Notes: a model not told the origin generated them from the letters alone. Counted from the first letter of the stretch, positions 9,963 to 18,579 are shown. The stretch: DNA of 64,000 bases from Mangrovihabitans endophyticus (GCF_014646155.1 NZ_BMMX01000021.1:1-64000); one strand, 5' to 3'. Numbers and translations: made by a program.

Positions 9963-11087
9963 TTACGGGGTATCGGCCGCTTCGAACAGTGATTGACCGA
10001 CCACGGTTCCGCTCACCGAGCCCAGCCCGATGTCCGCGCCGTCGGCACCGGCGGCAACGCCGTGAATGGTCACCGTGTCGCCGTCCAAGAGGAATCCGCG
10101 CCGGCTGCCGTCGGCCAGCGTCACCGGTTCGGTGCCGTTCCACGTCAGCTCCAGGAACGAGCCGGCCTGATCACGCCGGCTGCCGGAGACGGTGCCCGAG
10201 GCGTACAGGTCGCCGGTGCGCACCCGCGCCCCGTTCACGGTCAGGTGTGCCAACTGCTGCGCCGCGGTCCAGTACATCTGCGCGTAAGGCGGGGAGGCCA
10301 CCTGTGTGCCGTTCCACTCCACGGCGAGCCGGATGTCGAAACCCGGCCCGGCCGGGCGCAGGTAGTCCACCGGCTCCGGCTCCTGCAGCGCCGCGGGGCG
10401 GGTGGCCAGCGCCGCCAGCGGCACCACCCAGGGCGAGACCGAAGTGGCGAACGACTTGCCCAGGAACGGGCCCAGCGGCTGATATTCGAAGGCCTGAATG
10501 TCCCGCGCCGACCAGTCGTTGACCAGCACCACCCCGAACACATGGTCGGCGAATGCGGCGGTCGGGATCCGGTCACCCGGGACACCGACCACGAAACCGA
10601 CCTCGGCCTCGATGTCGAGTCGACGGGTCGGCCCGAAGTCGCCCGCCCCGCGCTGCCCGTACGGGCGGGGGATCGGCGTGCCGGAGACGACCACCGTGGC
10701 CGAGCGACCGTGGTAGCCGATCGGCAGGTGACGCCAACTGGGCGGCAGCGCGGCCCGGTCCGGCCGCAGGATCTGACCGACCCGGCGCGCGTGCTGCTCA
10801 CTGGAGTAGAAGTCGGTGTAGTCCGCGACCTCGAACGGCAGATGCAAGCGCACCGCGCGGAGCGGGATGCGGGGGGCGTCGACGACATGCTCGCGCGCAG
10901 CCCGCCGCAATCGCGCCCAGCGGGCCGGCCCGGCAGCCATCAGCGGGTTGAGCGTCGGCCGCCGGCACAACTCGTCCACATCGGACAAGTCCACGACCGT
11001 GTCGTCCAGCCGCACCCCGACGCGACGCACGCCGTCGTCACCGCTGAACACCCCGTACGGCAGATTCCGCGGGCCGAATCGGCTCAC
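9963..11087 (-). CDS. fahA: Fumarylacetoacetase
   Basis: Cleaves fumarylacetoacetate to fumarate and acetoacetate, the last step of tyrosine catabolism. At 374 residues it has the FAH N-terminal domain followed by the hydrolase fold. The metal and catalytic regions are present: DYTDFYSSEQHA (metal Asp), IGYHGR (catalytic His), the acidic pair in DIEAEVGFVVG, and VNDWSARDIQ. The GTG start overlaps the stop of the upstream gene (GTGA), implying translational coupling. The partner enzyme homogentisate dioxygenase lies divergently at 12004. Confidence 0.95.
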   Translation of the reverse strand: MSRFGPRNLPYGVFSGDDGVRRVGVRLDDTVVDLSDVDELCRRPTLNPLMAAGPARWARLRRAAREHVVDAPRIPLRAVRLHLPFEVADYTDFYSSEQHARRVGQILRPDRAALPPSWRHLPIGYHGRSATVVVSGTPIPRPYGQRGAGDFGPTRRLDIEAEVGFVVGVPGDRIPTAAFADHVFGVVLVNDWSARDIQAFEYQPLGPFLGKSFATSVSPWVVPLAALATRPAALQEPEPVDYLRPAGPGFDIRLAVEWNGTQVASPPYAQMYWTAAQQLAHLTVNGARVRTGDLYASGTVSGSRRDQAGSFLELTWNGTEPVTLADGSRRGFLLDGDTVTIHGVAAGADGADIGLGSVSGTVVGQSLFEAADTP

Positions 11088-11929
11088 GAGTAGCCCCCGT
11101 CGACCAGACCCAGCCGGATCAGATCGGTGAGCGGCTCCAGCAGGTTCGTGGTGCCGAATCCGCACCACAGCGGGCGCGCCTGATCACGACGGGATCGGGC
11201 CGGTTCCACCAGCGGCACCGGATGTGTCGCGGCAAGCACCTCGGCCACCTCGGCCACCTCCGCGCCGTCGGTCGCGAGGAGCGTGGCCACCAGCACGTTC
11301 AGGAAGCCGTGATGGGTGAACCCGGTCTCCGGGTCCGTGTGGCGCATGGCGTGCCGCAGCCCGGTCGCCAGCCGGAACGGCAACTCCCGGTCCCGGCAGG
11401 CGCAGATCACCGCGGCCAGTTCCACCGGCGTCGGGAACAACTCGGCGGCCAGCCCGCCGACCCGGAACTTGGGTCCGATGGACAGGCCCTCGGCACGGGC
11501 CTGCGCCACCCGGTCGAGCGCCGCGAGCAGTCCCCAACTGAGCGGGATCTCCGCGTATACGTCCAGGCCGGCGGTGGTCGAGGCGAGCTTGCCGAGCTCG
11601 TCCAGGCCCGGCTGCGGATCCTCGCCGCGACGGGCCACCGCGGCCTCCACCCGGCCCAGGCCGACCCCGGCCGCACGCAGCCGCGCGATCACGGCCGGCA
11701 ACCCGGCGATCGGGCCGTCGTTGACCAGTCCCACCATGACGTCCCCGAGCGGCACGTCACGCTCGGTCTCCGAGGTGGGCAGCAGGAAGACCCCGAGGAG
11801 CGGGCCGTACCACGCGGTGACGTGCTCCCGGTGCCGGGCCAGCGCATCCGGGGCGGAGGCGAAACCGGGGGCCAGCACCGCAGCATCATCGACGAACCCG
11901 GCGAACAGCGGCGGCACCAGCGTTGACAC
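11084..11929 (-). CDS. Conserved protein of unknown function coupled to fahA
   Basis: 281 residues that I cannot place in a family. It is soluble, with no signal peptide. Visible segments include VGLVNDGPIAGLP, GPKFRVGG, ATGLRHAMRHTDPETGFTHHGFLN and CGFGTTNLLEPL. The His-rich stretch could bind a metal, and the alternating pattern is compatible with an alpha/beta barrel. It overlaps fahA by 4 bp and is divergent from hmgA, so a role in homogentisate breakdown is likely. The GTG at 11929 is preceded by TAGGTT with 7 nt between, indicating a leaderless start. See findings for the missing isomerase. Confidence 0.7.
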   Translation of the reverse strand: MSTLVPPLFAGFVDDAAVLAPGFASAPDALARHREHVTAWYGPLLGVFLLPTSETERDVPLGDVMVGLVNDGPIAGLPAVIARLRAAGVGLGRVEAAVARRGEDPQPGLDELGKLASTTAGLDVYAEIPLSWGLLAALDRVAQARAEGLSIGPKFRVGGLAAELFPTPVELAAVICACRDRELPFRLATGLRHAMRHTDPETGFTHHGFLNVLVATLLATDGAEVAEVAEVLAATHPVPLVEPARSRRDQARPLWCGFGTTNLLEPLTDLIRLGLVDGGYS

Positions 11930-11936
11930 GAAACTG

Positions 11937-11942
11937 AACCTA
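11937..11942 (-). promoter_or_regulatory. Minus-10 element for the fahA operon
   Basis: TAGGTT on the complement lies 7 nt before the GTG at 11929. TTGTTG (complement of 11960-11965), 17 nt further upstream, could be a weak -35. Confidence 0.45.
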
Positions 11943-12003
11943 ATAGACGCTGCGATAGGCAACAACAGCGTCCGCTATGTCACGTCACGGGTGGGGGGCA
12001 ACG

Positions 12004-13158
12004 ATGCCGTATTACCGCCGAGTGGGCGAGATTCCTCGCAAGCGCCACACGCAGTTCCGCGCTCCCGACGGGGGGCTGTACGCCGAGGAACTGATGGGGC
12101 AGGAGGGGTTCAGTTCCGACTCCAGCCTGCTCTACCACCGGCACGCGCCGACCTCGATCACCGCCGCGGAAGCCTTCACGCCCCCGGCGTACGAGCAGGT
12201 GCCGAACCGCCCGCTGAAGCCCCGGCACCTGCGCACCCACAAGCTGGACGAGGGACCGGCGGACGCGGTGCTGGGTCGGCGGCACCTGCTGGCGAACGCG
12301 GACGTGCGGATCGGATACGCGATCGCGGACCGGCCGTCCCCGCTCTATCGCGACGCGGTCGGCGACGAGTGCCTGTACGTGGAGGCGGGCCGCGCCCTGA
12401 TCGAAACGACGTTCGGCGCCTTGGAGGTCGGTCCCGGCGACTACGTGATCATCCCGACCTCGGTGGTGCACCGGATCGTGCCGCAGAGCCAGGTCCGGCT
12501 GCTCACCATCGAGGCAAGCGGCCATGTCGGGCCGCCCAAGCGATACCTGTCGGTGCGCGGCCAGTTCCTGGAGCACTCGCCCTACTGCGAACGGGATCTG
12601 CGCGGCCCGGAGACGCCGCTGCTGGTCGACGGGTCGGACGTGGAGGTTCTGGTACGCGCTCGTGGCGGCTGGACCCGGCACGTCTACGCCCGGCACCCGT
12701 TCGACGTGGTGGGCTGGGACGGCTGCCAGTACCCGTGGGTGTTCTCCATCCACGACTTCGAGCCGATCACCGGCCGGGTGCATCAGCCGCCGCCGGTGCA
12801 CCAGACATTCCAGGGACCGAACTTCGTGGTGTGCAGCTTCGTCCCGCGCAAGGTCGACTACCACCCGCAGGCGGTGCCGATCCCGTACAACCATCACAAC
12901 GTCGACTCCGACGAGATGCTCTTCTACACCGGCGGCAGCTACGAGGCCCGGCGCGGATCGGGCATCGAGCAGGGATCGATCTCGTTGCACCCGTCCGGTT
13001 TCACGCATGGGCCGCAGCCCGGCGCGGTGGAGCGGTCCCTGGGCGCCGAGGCGTTCGACGAGCTGGCGGTCATGGTTGACACGTTCCGCCCGCTTGACTT
13101 GTGCAGCGCGGGCCTGGAAGTGGAGGACACCGGCTACGCCTGGACGTGGAGCAGGTAG
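12004..13158 (+). CDS. hmgA: Homogentisate 1,2-dioxygenase
   Basis: Opens the ring of homogentisate to 4-maleylacetoacetate using Fe(II) and O2. At 384 residues it is slightly shorter than proteobacterial HmgA (about 430) but has the cupin core. The iron-binding area PYNHHNVDSDEMLFY and the later SGFTHGPQPG with its ligand His are both present. The ATG at 12004 follows a G-rich GGTGGGGGG stretch and gives the typical start MPYYRRVGEIPRKRHTQF; the frame runs nine codons further upstream. It is divergent from the fahA operon, 74 bp away. Confidence 0.95.
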   Translation: MPYYRRVGEIPRKRHTQFRAPDGGLYAEELMGQEGFSSDSSLLYHRHAPTSITAAEAFTPPAYEQVPNRPLKPRHLRTHKLDEGPADAVLGRRHLLANADVRIGYAIADRPSPLYRDAVGDECLYVEAGRALIETTFGALEVGPGDYVIIPTSVVHRIVPQSQVRLLTIEASGHVGPPKRYLSVRGQFLEHSPYCERDLRGPETPLLVDGSDVEVLVRARGGWTRHVYARHPFDVVGWDGCQYPWVFSIHDFEPITGRVHQPPPVHQTFQGPNFVVCSFVPRKVDYHPQAVPIPYNHHNVDSDEMLFYTGGSYEARRGSGIEQGSISLHPSGFTHGPQPGAVERSLGAEAFDELAVMVDTFRPLDLCSAGLEVEDTGYAWTWSR

Positions 13159-13191
13159 ACCCGGCAGGGGTCTGTGCACTGAGGGTGCGGC

Positions 13192-13220
13192 TTGACACTT
13201 CTCCAGGGCGCGGCTACGTT
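13192..13220 (+). promoter_or_regulatory. Consensus sigma-70-type promoter of the ROK gene
   Basis: TTGACA (13192-13197), an exact 17-bp spacer, then TACGTT (13215-13220). This is the best housekeeping-type promoter I found in the window. It sits about 58 bp upstream of the ROK regulator start. Confidence 0.7.
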
Positions 13221-13223
13221 CCG

Positions 13224-13235
13224 TGACATCTGTCA
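13224..13235. promoter_or_regulatory. TGACA-TC-TGTCA inverted repeat at the start point
   Basis: A perfect 5+2+5 inverted repeat immediately downstream of the -10 TACGTT, covering the predicted transcription start. The same TGACA occurs inside the -35. This is the expected place for a repressor, plausibly the ROK protein itself (inference). Confidence 0.45.
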
Positions 13236-13277
13236 ACCGTTTGGCAGTGTTCTCGGGCGATATTGCGGGGGCCGTTA

Positions 13278-14459
13278 GTGTCGCGACCAGCCGGTTCGTC
13301 GAAGCTGCTACGCGCCATGAACGAAAGTGCGGCACTGGCTCATCTGCTGGACCCCGGCCACCTGACGCGCGCCGATCTGCGTCGCCTCACCGCACTCTCC
13401 ACGCCCACCATTTCCGAAGTGCTGCGCCGGCTCACCGACGCGGGTCTGGTCACCGTGGTGGGTCACGACAGCGGCCGGCCCGGTCCGAACGCCGAGATCT
13501 ACGCCGCCAACGCGGACGCCGCCTACGTCGCCGCGGTCTCGGTGCGCGACATCGACGCGAGCCGCGCGCCCTCGGTGACCGCCGCTCTCTGCGACCTGAC
13601 CGGTGAGGTGCGTACCCGGTTCGACTCCCGTGTGGACTTTCTGGCCACCGACCCGCAGACCGCACTGGCCGAGGCGGTGGACCGGCTCCGGAGGGACAGC
13701 GGGGTTCCCGCGGAGCGGATCAAACACGTTCACGTCGGGGTGGCCGGCTCCTACGACAGCCGCACGCAGACGATCCGGCACGTCGAAGTGCCCGGCTTCG
13801 GCCGCACCGGGCTGGTCGCCGAGATCACCGAGGCACTGGGCACCGGCGTCGCCGTGGACAACGACGTCAACCTCGCCGCAATCGCCGAGCGGCGGCACGG
13901 CGTCGGCCGGGCCGCGGACGGGTTCGCGCTGCTCTGGCTCGGCCAGGAGGGGCTCGGGCTGGCAATCGACATCGGCGGCACGCTCATGCGTGGCGCCCGC
14001 GGTGGCGCCGGCGAGATCGGTTACATGCCGACGTACGCCCCGGGCTCGACCGATCACAAGGTCGACCTGACCGACCTGGTCGGCGGTCGTGCCGTGCTGG
14101 CACTGGCACGCGACCACGGCGTCTCCGGGCAGACGCCGCTGGAGGTCATGCTCACCGCGGCGGCGGGCGCGGAGTCTGCCGCCGACTTCTTCGCCGCCTT
14201 GGCGGACCGGATCTCCATCGGGTTGGCCGCGGTCATCGCGGTTCTCGACCCGTCCCTGGTGGTGCTGGCCGGGCCGGTCGGCCGGGCCGGTGGCGATGCC
14301 CTGCTCGCGGCGTTGGACAGCGCGATGGTGCGGCTGGCCCCGTTGGAGAGCGCCATCGCGGTGAGCCGCGTCGAGGGCGACGCGGTGCTGCTTGGAGCAC
14401 TGGATGCGGGGCTGTCGACGGTGCGCGAAGCCTTGATCGCGGAGGTCCGCGACGACTGA
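13278..14459 (+). CDS. ROK family transcriptional regulator lacking the zinc motif
   Basis: 393 residues. The N-terminal winged helix (HLTRADLRRLTALSTPTISEVLRRL) is followed by a ROK domain with NDVNLAAIAER and an IDIGGTLM phosphate-loop-like segment. The CxCGxxGC zinc motif, present in the ROK protein at 8363, is absent here, so it is unlikely to act as a sugar kinase and is probably a pure regulator. I chose the GTG at 13278; other in-frame starts lie nearby. It is preceded by a strong promoter and an inverted repeat. Its targets are unknown: it points towards, but is convergent with, the TPR gene. Confidence 0.8.
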   Translation: MSRPAGSSKLLRAMNESAALAHLLDPGHLTRADLRRLTALSTPTISEVLRRLTDAGLVTVVGHDSGRPGPNAEIYAANADAAYVAAVSVRDIDASRAPSVTAALCDLTGEVRTRFDSRVDFLATDPQTALAEAVDRLRRDSGVPAERIKHVHVGVAGSYDSRTQTIRHVEVPGFGRTGLVAEITEALGTGVAVDNDVNLAAIAERRHGVGRAADGFALLWLGQEGLGLAIDIGGTLMRGARGGAGEIGYMPTYAPGSTDHKVDLTDLVGGRAVLALARDHGVSGQTPLEVMLTAAAGAESAADFFAALADRISIGLAAVIAVLDPSLVVLAGPVGRAGGDALLAALDSAMVRLAPLESAIAVSRVEGDAVLLGALDAGLSTVREALIAEVRDD

Positions 14460-14470
14460 CCGGCGACCGG

Positions 14471-15718
14471 TCAGCGCCGGACCAGCACGAGCAGTTGCCC
14501 GGCGACGGCCGACACCATGGCGGCCACCAGCGGCGCCGGGCCGCCCGTGACGGTGTAGCCGAGGAGCAGCACCGGACCCAGGCACATGACGGCGAAGCCC
14601 ACCGCCGCGGCGCGTGACGACCGGCGCACTCTCCAGATCGCCGCGCCGATCGGCTCGGTCAGCCGGCGTGCCAACCACACCACCACCGCGACCAGGACGA
14701 GCATGCCGATCATCGCCGCCCAGACGCGCGACGCCCCGGAGCTGATCAACGACATCCCGGCGACCACCACGGCGGCGACAAGCGTCGCTCCGGCTCCATA
14801 CCGAACGGCTTGCCGGACGGCGCCGTCGGTATCCGCCAGGGTGTCCAGGACGGGACCGGTCGGCCGGCTGATTTCGGGCCGTGCGGCGGGCGGCGGCTGC
14901 GCGTCCCGGCGAGCGGCGAATCCTCGGCGGGCGGCGGGCCGGGGCTGATCGTCGTCGCCGTCATGCGGCCCGTCGGACCCCGCGCCCGTCGGCTCGTCCA
15001 GCGCGGCGGTGTCCGCGGCATCCGGCTCCGGGTACGGCCGGGGGAACGGCGACGGGTAGTTCTGCTCCGTGGCACCCGGCTCGATCGTGCCGCCGTCGGC
15101 GAGGGAGTCCAGCGCCTGCGCCCATCGACGGCGTTCGAAGCGGACAATGCCCACGTCCTGCTGCGCCTCGCCGATGCCCTCGTCCAGGTCCAGCGCCTCC
15201 GCATAGGCCCGCTGCGCGAGGTCGAACAGCCGCAAGCGGGCCGCCACCACGGCCAGCACCAGGTGCGCCTCGGCCTCTCCGGGCGCGATCCGCACCGCAT
15301 GCCACGCGGCGTTCAACGCTTCTTGGCCGTTGCGCGACTCGCCCAGCAGCCCGGCCCCGGTGCGTTGCGCGTACGCGTTGTCCGGCCAGCGACGCAGGAT
15401 GCCGGCCGCCACCGAGGCCGCGTCGGTGAACCGGCTGATGTCGGTCAGCGCCATGCCGCGCACCACCAGCGGGTCGAGTTGGTCCGGCGCCGCGGCCACC
15501 GCGGCGTCGGCGGCGACCAGCGCGTCGGCCGGTTGATCCGCGGCGAGATGCACCCGGGCCAGGGTGGTGAGCAGGGCCGCGTCCGCCGGTGCCGTGGTCA
15601 GCCCGGCGGCGAGTTCCTCCGCCGCGTCGTCGTACCGCCCGAGGTCGGCGAAGAGCAGGGCACGCTGGCGGTATTCGTCAGGCGTGGTCCCGGGTTCCGG
15701 AGACGACGAGGCGGACAC
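14471..15718 (-). CDS. Tetratricopeptide-repeat membrane protein
   Basis: 415 residues. About residues 10-200 form five to six TPR-like helix pairs (such as ALLFADLGRYDDAAEELAAGL and AYAQRTGAGLLGESRNGQEALNAAW), a protein-interaction scaffold. A charged low-complexity linker follows, then four hydrophobic segments at the C-terminus. The GTG start has TAAGCT (complement of 15725-15730) 6 nt upstream, suggesting leaderless translation. It lies 58 bp from ispF on the same strand but with its own promoter. Partners are unknown. Confidence 0.8.
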   Translation of the reverse strand: MSASSSPEPGTTPDEYRQRALLFADLGRYDDAAEELAAGLTTAPADAALLTTLARVHLAADQPADALVAADAAVAAAPDQLDPLVVRGMALTDISRFTDAASVAAGILRRWPDNAYAQRTGAGLLGESRNGQEALNAAWHAVRIAPGEAEAHLVLAVVAARLRLFDLAQRAYAEALDLDEGIGEAQQDVGIVRFERRRWAQALDSLADGGTIEPGATEQNYPSPFPRPYPEPDAADTAALDEPTGAGSDGPHDGDDDQPRPAARRGFAARRDAQPPPAARPEISRPTGPVLDTLADTDGAVRQAVRYGAGATLVAAVVVAGMSLISSGASRVWAAMIGMLVLVAVVVWLARRLTEPIGAAIWRVRRSSRAAAVGFAVMCLGPVLLLGYTVTGGPAPLVAAMVSAVAGQLLVLVRR

Positions 15719-15724
15719 GCCCCC

Positions 15725-15730
15725 AGCTTA
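15725..15730 (-). promoter_or_regulatory. Minus-10 element for the TPR gene
   Basis: TAAGCT on the complement, 6 nt before the GTG at 15718; no ribosome-binding site is needed in this arrangement. Confidence 0.4.
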
Positions 15731-15776
15731 GGCCGTGCCGCGAAGCCGGGCTTCCGCCGCGCGGCGACCGGGGGCG

Positions 15777-16244
15777 CTACGGCGCCTCGACCATGGCGAC
15801 CGCGATCGCGGCCAGGCCCTCGCCACGGCCGGTCAGCCCGAGCCCGTCCGTGGTGGTGCCGGAGACGGTGACCGGCGCGCCCACCACGGCCGACAGCACC
15901 CGCTGGGCCTCGTCGCGACGCTTGCCGATCTTGGGGTGATTGCCGATCACCTGAATGGAGACATTGACCACCGCAAACCCGTCCAGGCGCCGCACCGTCT
16001 CGGCGAGCAGGTCGGCGCCCGAGGCACCGGACCACTCCGGCCGTCCGGTGCCGAAGTTGCTGCCCAGATCGCCGAGGCCCGCGGCGGAGAAAAGCGCATC
16101 GCAGGCGGCGTGCGCCGCGACGTCGGCGTCGGAGTGCCCGGCCAGGCCGATCTCACCCGGCCACAGCAGACCGGCGACCCAGCACGGACGGTCGGCGGCG
16201 AAGGCGTGCACGTCGGTACCGACGCCCACTCGGGATCTCGTCAC
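15777..16244 (-). CDS. ispF: 2-C-methyl-D-erythritol 2,4-cyclodiphosphate synthase
   Basis: Cyclises CDP-methylerythritol 2-phosphate in the MEP isoprenoid pathway. At 155 residues it is of standard length. The zinc-binding GTDVHAF motif (Asp-x-His) and the GHSDADV segment with its third ligand are present. The GTG start lies 5 nt after the ispD stop, so the genes form an operon carD-ispD-ispF. Isoprenoid supply is relevant to the UbiA-type prenyltransferase at 22154. Confidence 0.95.
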   Translation of the reverse strand: MTRSRVGVGTDVHAFAADRPCWVAGLLWPGEIGLAGHSDADVAAHAACDALFSAAGLGDLGSNFGTGRPEWSGASGADLLAETVRRLDGFAVVNVSIQVIGNHPKIGKRRDEAQRVLSAVVGAPVTVSGTTTDGLGLTGRGEGLAAIAVAMVEAP

Positions 16245-16249
16245 GGCGG

Positions 16250-16942
16250 TCAGGGTAACCGGAGCAACGCCTCGGCCAGGACCAGGTCGAGCGGCCTGGT
16301 GATCTTCATTGCCAGGTCGGACCCGGGCACGCAGGTGACCGGCAGGCCCATCTTCTCCACCAGGCCGGCGTCGTCGGTGAGTGGGTCGGCCCCCGAGGCA
16401 TGCGCGGCGGCCAGCACGTCACGCCGGAAACCCTGTGGCGTCTGGACGCTGCGCAGCACCGACCGATCGACCGTGCCGAGCACCACGTCACCCGGCCCGA
16501 CTTCCTTGACCGTGTCCACCACGGGAAGCACCGGGATGACCGCCGGCAGGCCGGAGCGCACCGCCGCGGCCACCGACTCGATGAGGTCGGGCGGTGTCAG
16601 CGCCCGGGCGGCATCATGCACGAGCACGATGCCGACGTCGTCCGGCACGGCGGCGAGCGCCGCCGCGACCGACTGTTGCCGATGGGCGCCACCGGCCACG
16701 ACGGTCACCGGTGCCACCGGAGACAGGAGTTCGCGAACCGCGTCGGCCTGGGCCGGCGGCGCGGCGACCACGATCTGGCGCACCGACGCCGCAGCGGCGA
16801 CGCGCCGCACGGCGTGCCGGAGAAGCGGCTCGCCCGCGAGCGCGCGGAGAGCCTTGGGCATGCCGGGACCGAGACGCACGCCAGCGCCGGCTGCCGGAAC
16901 GAGGACCGCGACGTCACCGCGAGCATTGAGCTTCGCGGTCAC
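16250..16942 (-). CDS. ispD: 2-C-methyl-D-erythritol 4-phosphate cytidylyltransferase
   Basis: Transfers CMP from CTP to methylerythritol phosphate in the MEP pathway. 230 residues with the nucleotide-binding loop VPAAGAGVRLGPGMPKAL near the N-terminus, and the VLVHDAARAL and VETVKEV-type segments (here VDTVKEVGPGD) that define the family. GTG start; 50 bp downstream of carD. Confidence 0.95.
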   Translation of the reverse strand: MTAKLNARGDVAVLVPAAGAGVRLGPGMPKALRALAGEPLLRHAVRRVAAAASVRQIVVAAPPAQADAVRELLSPVAPVTVVAGGAHRQQSVAAALAAVPDDVGIVLVHDAARALTPPDLIESVAAAVRSGLPAVIPVLPVVDTVKEVGPGDVVLGTVDRSVLRSVQTPQGFRRDVLAAAHASGADPLTDDAGLVEKMGLPVTCVPGSDLAMKITRPLDLVLAEALLRLP

Positions 16943-16992
16943 GTCGCGGTCCTGGCCACGTACCGGTGGTGCGGGAGGGATGGAAACTTCCG

Positions 16993-17478
16993 TCAGGCCT
17001 CGGTCAGAACCTTGTCCAGAAGCACCTCGGCCTCGTCCTTGGTGCTCTTCTCGGCGAGTGCGACCTCGCCGACGAGGATGTCGCGAGCCTTGGCGAGCAT
17101 GCGCTTCTCCCCCGCGGAGAGACCCCGCTCGCGCTCCCGACGCCAGAGGTCACGAACGACTTCGGCAACCTTGAGCGGGTTGCCGGAGGCGAGCTTCTCA
17201 AGATTTGCCTTGTACCGCCGCGACCAGTTGGTCGGCTCCTCGGTGTGCGGTGCGCGGAGGACGTCGAAGACCTTCCCCAGGCCTTCCTCGCCAACCACTT
17301 CGCGCACGCCGACGATCTCGGCATTCTCAGCGGGCACACGGACCGTCAGGTCGCCCTGGGCAACCCGAAGGACGAGGTACTGCTTCTCCACGCCCTTTAT
17401 CGTTCTAGTCTCGATTGCCTCGATGAGTGCGGCCCCGTGGTGGGGGTAAACAACGGTCTCGCCGACACTGAAAACCAT
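16993..17478 (-). CDS. carD: CarD-family RNA polymerase-binding regulator
   Basis: 161 residues. The N-terminal RNAP-interaction (Tudor-like) domain begins MVFSVGETVVYPHHGAALIE. The C-terminal helical DNA-binding domain includes the conserved Trp of RDLWRRERERGLS, which props open the transcription bubble. In mycobacteria CarD stabilises open complexes at rRNA and many housekeeping promoters. It heads the carD-ispD-ispF operon, the same order as Rv3583c-Rv3582c-Rv3581c. A promoter GGGACA-N17-TACCCT lies just upstream. Confidence 0.96.
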   Translation of the reverse strand: MVFSVGETVVYPHHGAALIEAIETRTIKGVEKQYLVLRVAQGDLTVRVPAENAEIVGVREVVGEEGLGKVFDVLRAPHTEEPTNWSRRYKANLEKLASGNPLKVAEVVRDLWRRERERGLSAGEKRMLAKARDILVGEVALAEKSTKDEAEVLLDKVLTEA

Positions 17479-17505
17479 AGGTTCGAAACCCCTTTCGCTG
17501 TGTCT

Positions 17506-17534
17506 AGGGTAACACGGCAGGGCGGCGATGTCCC
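17506..17534 (-). promoter_or_regulatory. Probable carD promoter
   Basis: On the complement: GGGACA (17534-17529), 17 nt, TACCCT (17511-17506). This gives a short 5' leader carrying AAAGGGG about 11 nt before the ATG. Confidence 0.5.
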
Positions 17535-17838
17535 GCGTCGGTGGTGACTGTTAGTGCAGCTCAGAGGGCCTGTGAGAGGTCTTTCTCCCGCTTGACACGC
17601 GGCATGAATGCCGACTCACTCACTCTCAGTAATCACGGCGTCACGCTTCTTGCGAGCGAGTCGGACATGCCGGATCTGAAGCATGTGCACTATCCGACGC
17701 ATCGTTTTCCCCTACCACCTTCAGCTACTGGCGTACGGCCGTCGCTTGATGCAGGCTGAATCCAGATCCCGATCGACGCGACGGCGGCAGCCCCCGCGCC
17801 GCGGGTTCCGGGCCCGCGCGTGGGGGGAGGTTGAGTCC
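17535..17838. other. Intergenic region between carD and the redoxin gene
   Basis: Rest of the 360-bp divergent gap. It holds TTGACA at 17592-17597 overlapping an inverted repeat CGGCAT-GA-ATGCCG (17600-17613), but no good -10 follows at the right distance. An open frame at 17541-17759 has no ribosome-binding site or protein-like composition and I do not call it. A GGGGGAGG ribosome-binding site lies at the right end. Confidence 0.4.
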
Positions 17839-18579
17839 ATGACCAGCGCAGGCGAGGGTGGCCGCCCGCACGAGGGCGAGCCGCCCGACGGCCTCCCCGG
17901 CATCCCCAAGGAGTGGGGCGTCATCGTCATCCCGGACGACCTGTCCGAGCTGGCCGACGAGGTGCGCGCGGTGCAGGCGGAACTGCATCCGCACCGCCGC
18001 CAGCCGCTGCTCGCCGGAACTGCGCTGCGGCGACTCCTGCGCGCAGGAGTCCGCGCCCCGGTCCTGATCGTGGCCATGGCCGTCATGGTCACCATCGCCA
18101 GCCTCCTCGCGTCGGCCTGGTCCCAGACGCCACGGCCGCCGTCCGCCGTGCCGGCCTCCGCCGACAGCGCCGCACGGGACACGCTGCCCGCCCTGGAACT
18201 GATCGGCTCCGACGGACACACCGTTCCGCTGCGCGGCCAGATGCCCGCGGTGGTGCTGCTCACCGACGGGTGCGACTGCGCGGGCCTGATCACCGACACG
18301 ATCACCGCGATCGGCCCCCGGATCGCCGTGGTCACCGTCTCGTCCGAGGCGCCGCCCTCGACCGGGACCACCCCGCCGCCCGGCGCCACCCCGCAGGCGC
18401 AGGGCAAGACCATCCGACATCTCCGCGATCCCACTGGCGAACTGCGCCGGGAGCTCCACCTCGCCGAGCCGGACGGCACCGCGGCTGCGGTGCTTGTCGA
18501 CCACGCGGGCACCATCGTCCGAACGTTCCCGCGCACCGCATCGGTGGAGACCCTGCTGCCCGACATCGCCCGGCTCTGA
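17839..18579 (+). CDS. Membrane-anchored thioredoxin-fold (redoxin-like) protein
   Basis: 246 residues. The first 70 are probably cytoplasmic (including EWGVIVIPDDLSELADEVRAV). One transmembrane helix (LIVAMAVMVTIASLLASAW) follows, and then an extracytoplasmic domain resembling AhpC/TSA-type redoxins (LPALELIGSDGHTVPLRG, PAVVLLTDGCDCAGL). The active site reads CDC, not CxxC, so ordinary thiol-disulfide chemistry is doubtful. GGGGGAGG precedes the ATG. It is divergent from carD, and convergent with and only 10 bp from the PKS operon end. Confidence 0.7.
   Translation: MTSAGEGGRPHEGEPPDGLPGIPKEWGVIVIPDDLSELADEVRAVQAELHPHRRQPLLAGTALRRLLRAGVRAPVLIVAMAVMVTIASLLASAWSQTPRPPSAVPASADSAARDTLPALELIGSDGHTVPLRGQMPAVVLLTDGCDCAGLITDTITAIGPRIAVVTVSSEAPPSTGTTPPPGATPQAQGKTIRHLRDPTGELRRELHLAEPDGTAAAVLVDHAGTIVRTFPRTASVETLLPDIARL

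Noticed and set aside
13263..13277. TTG start for the ROK gene at 13263
   Set aside because: The GTG at 13278 is a better start codon and is still compatible with the promoter.
17541..17759. 72-residue frame between carD and the redoxin gene
   Set aside because: No ribosome-binding site, no promoter at a fitting distance and no protein-like pattern.
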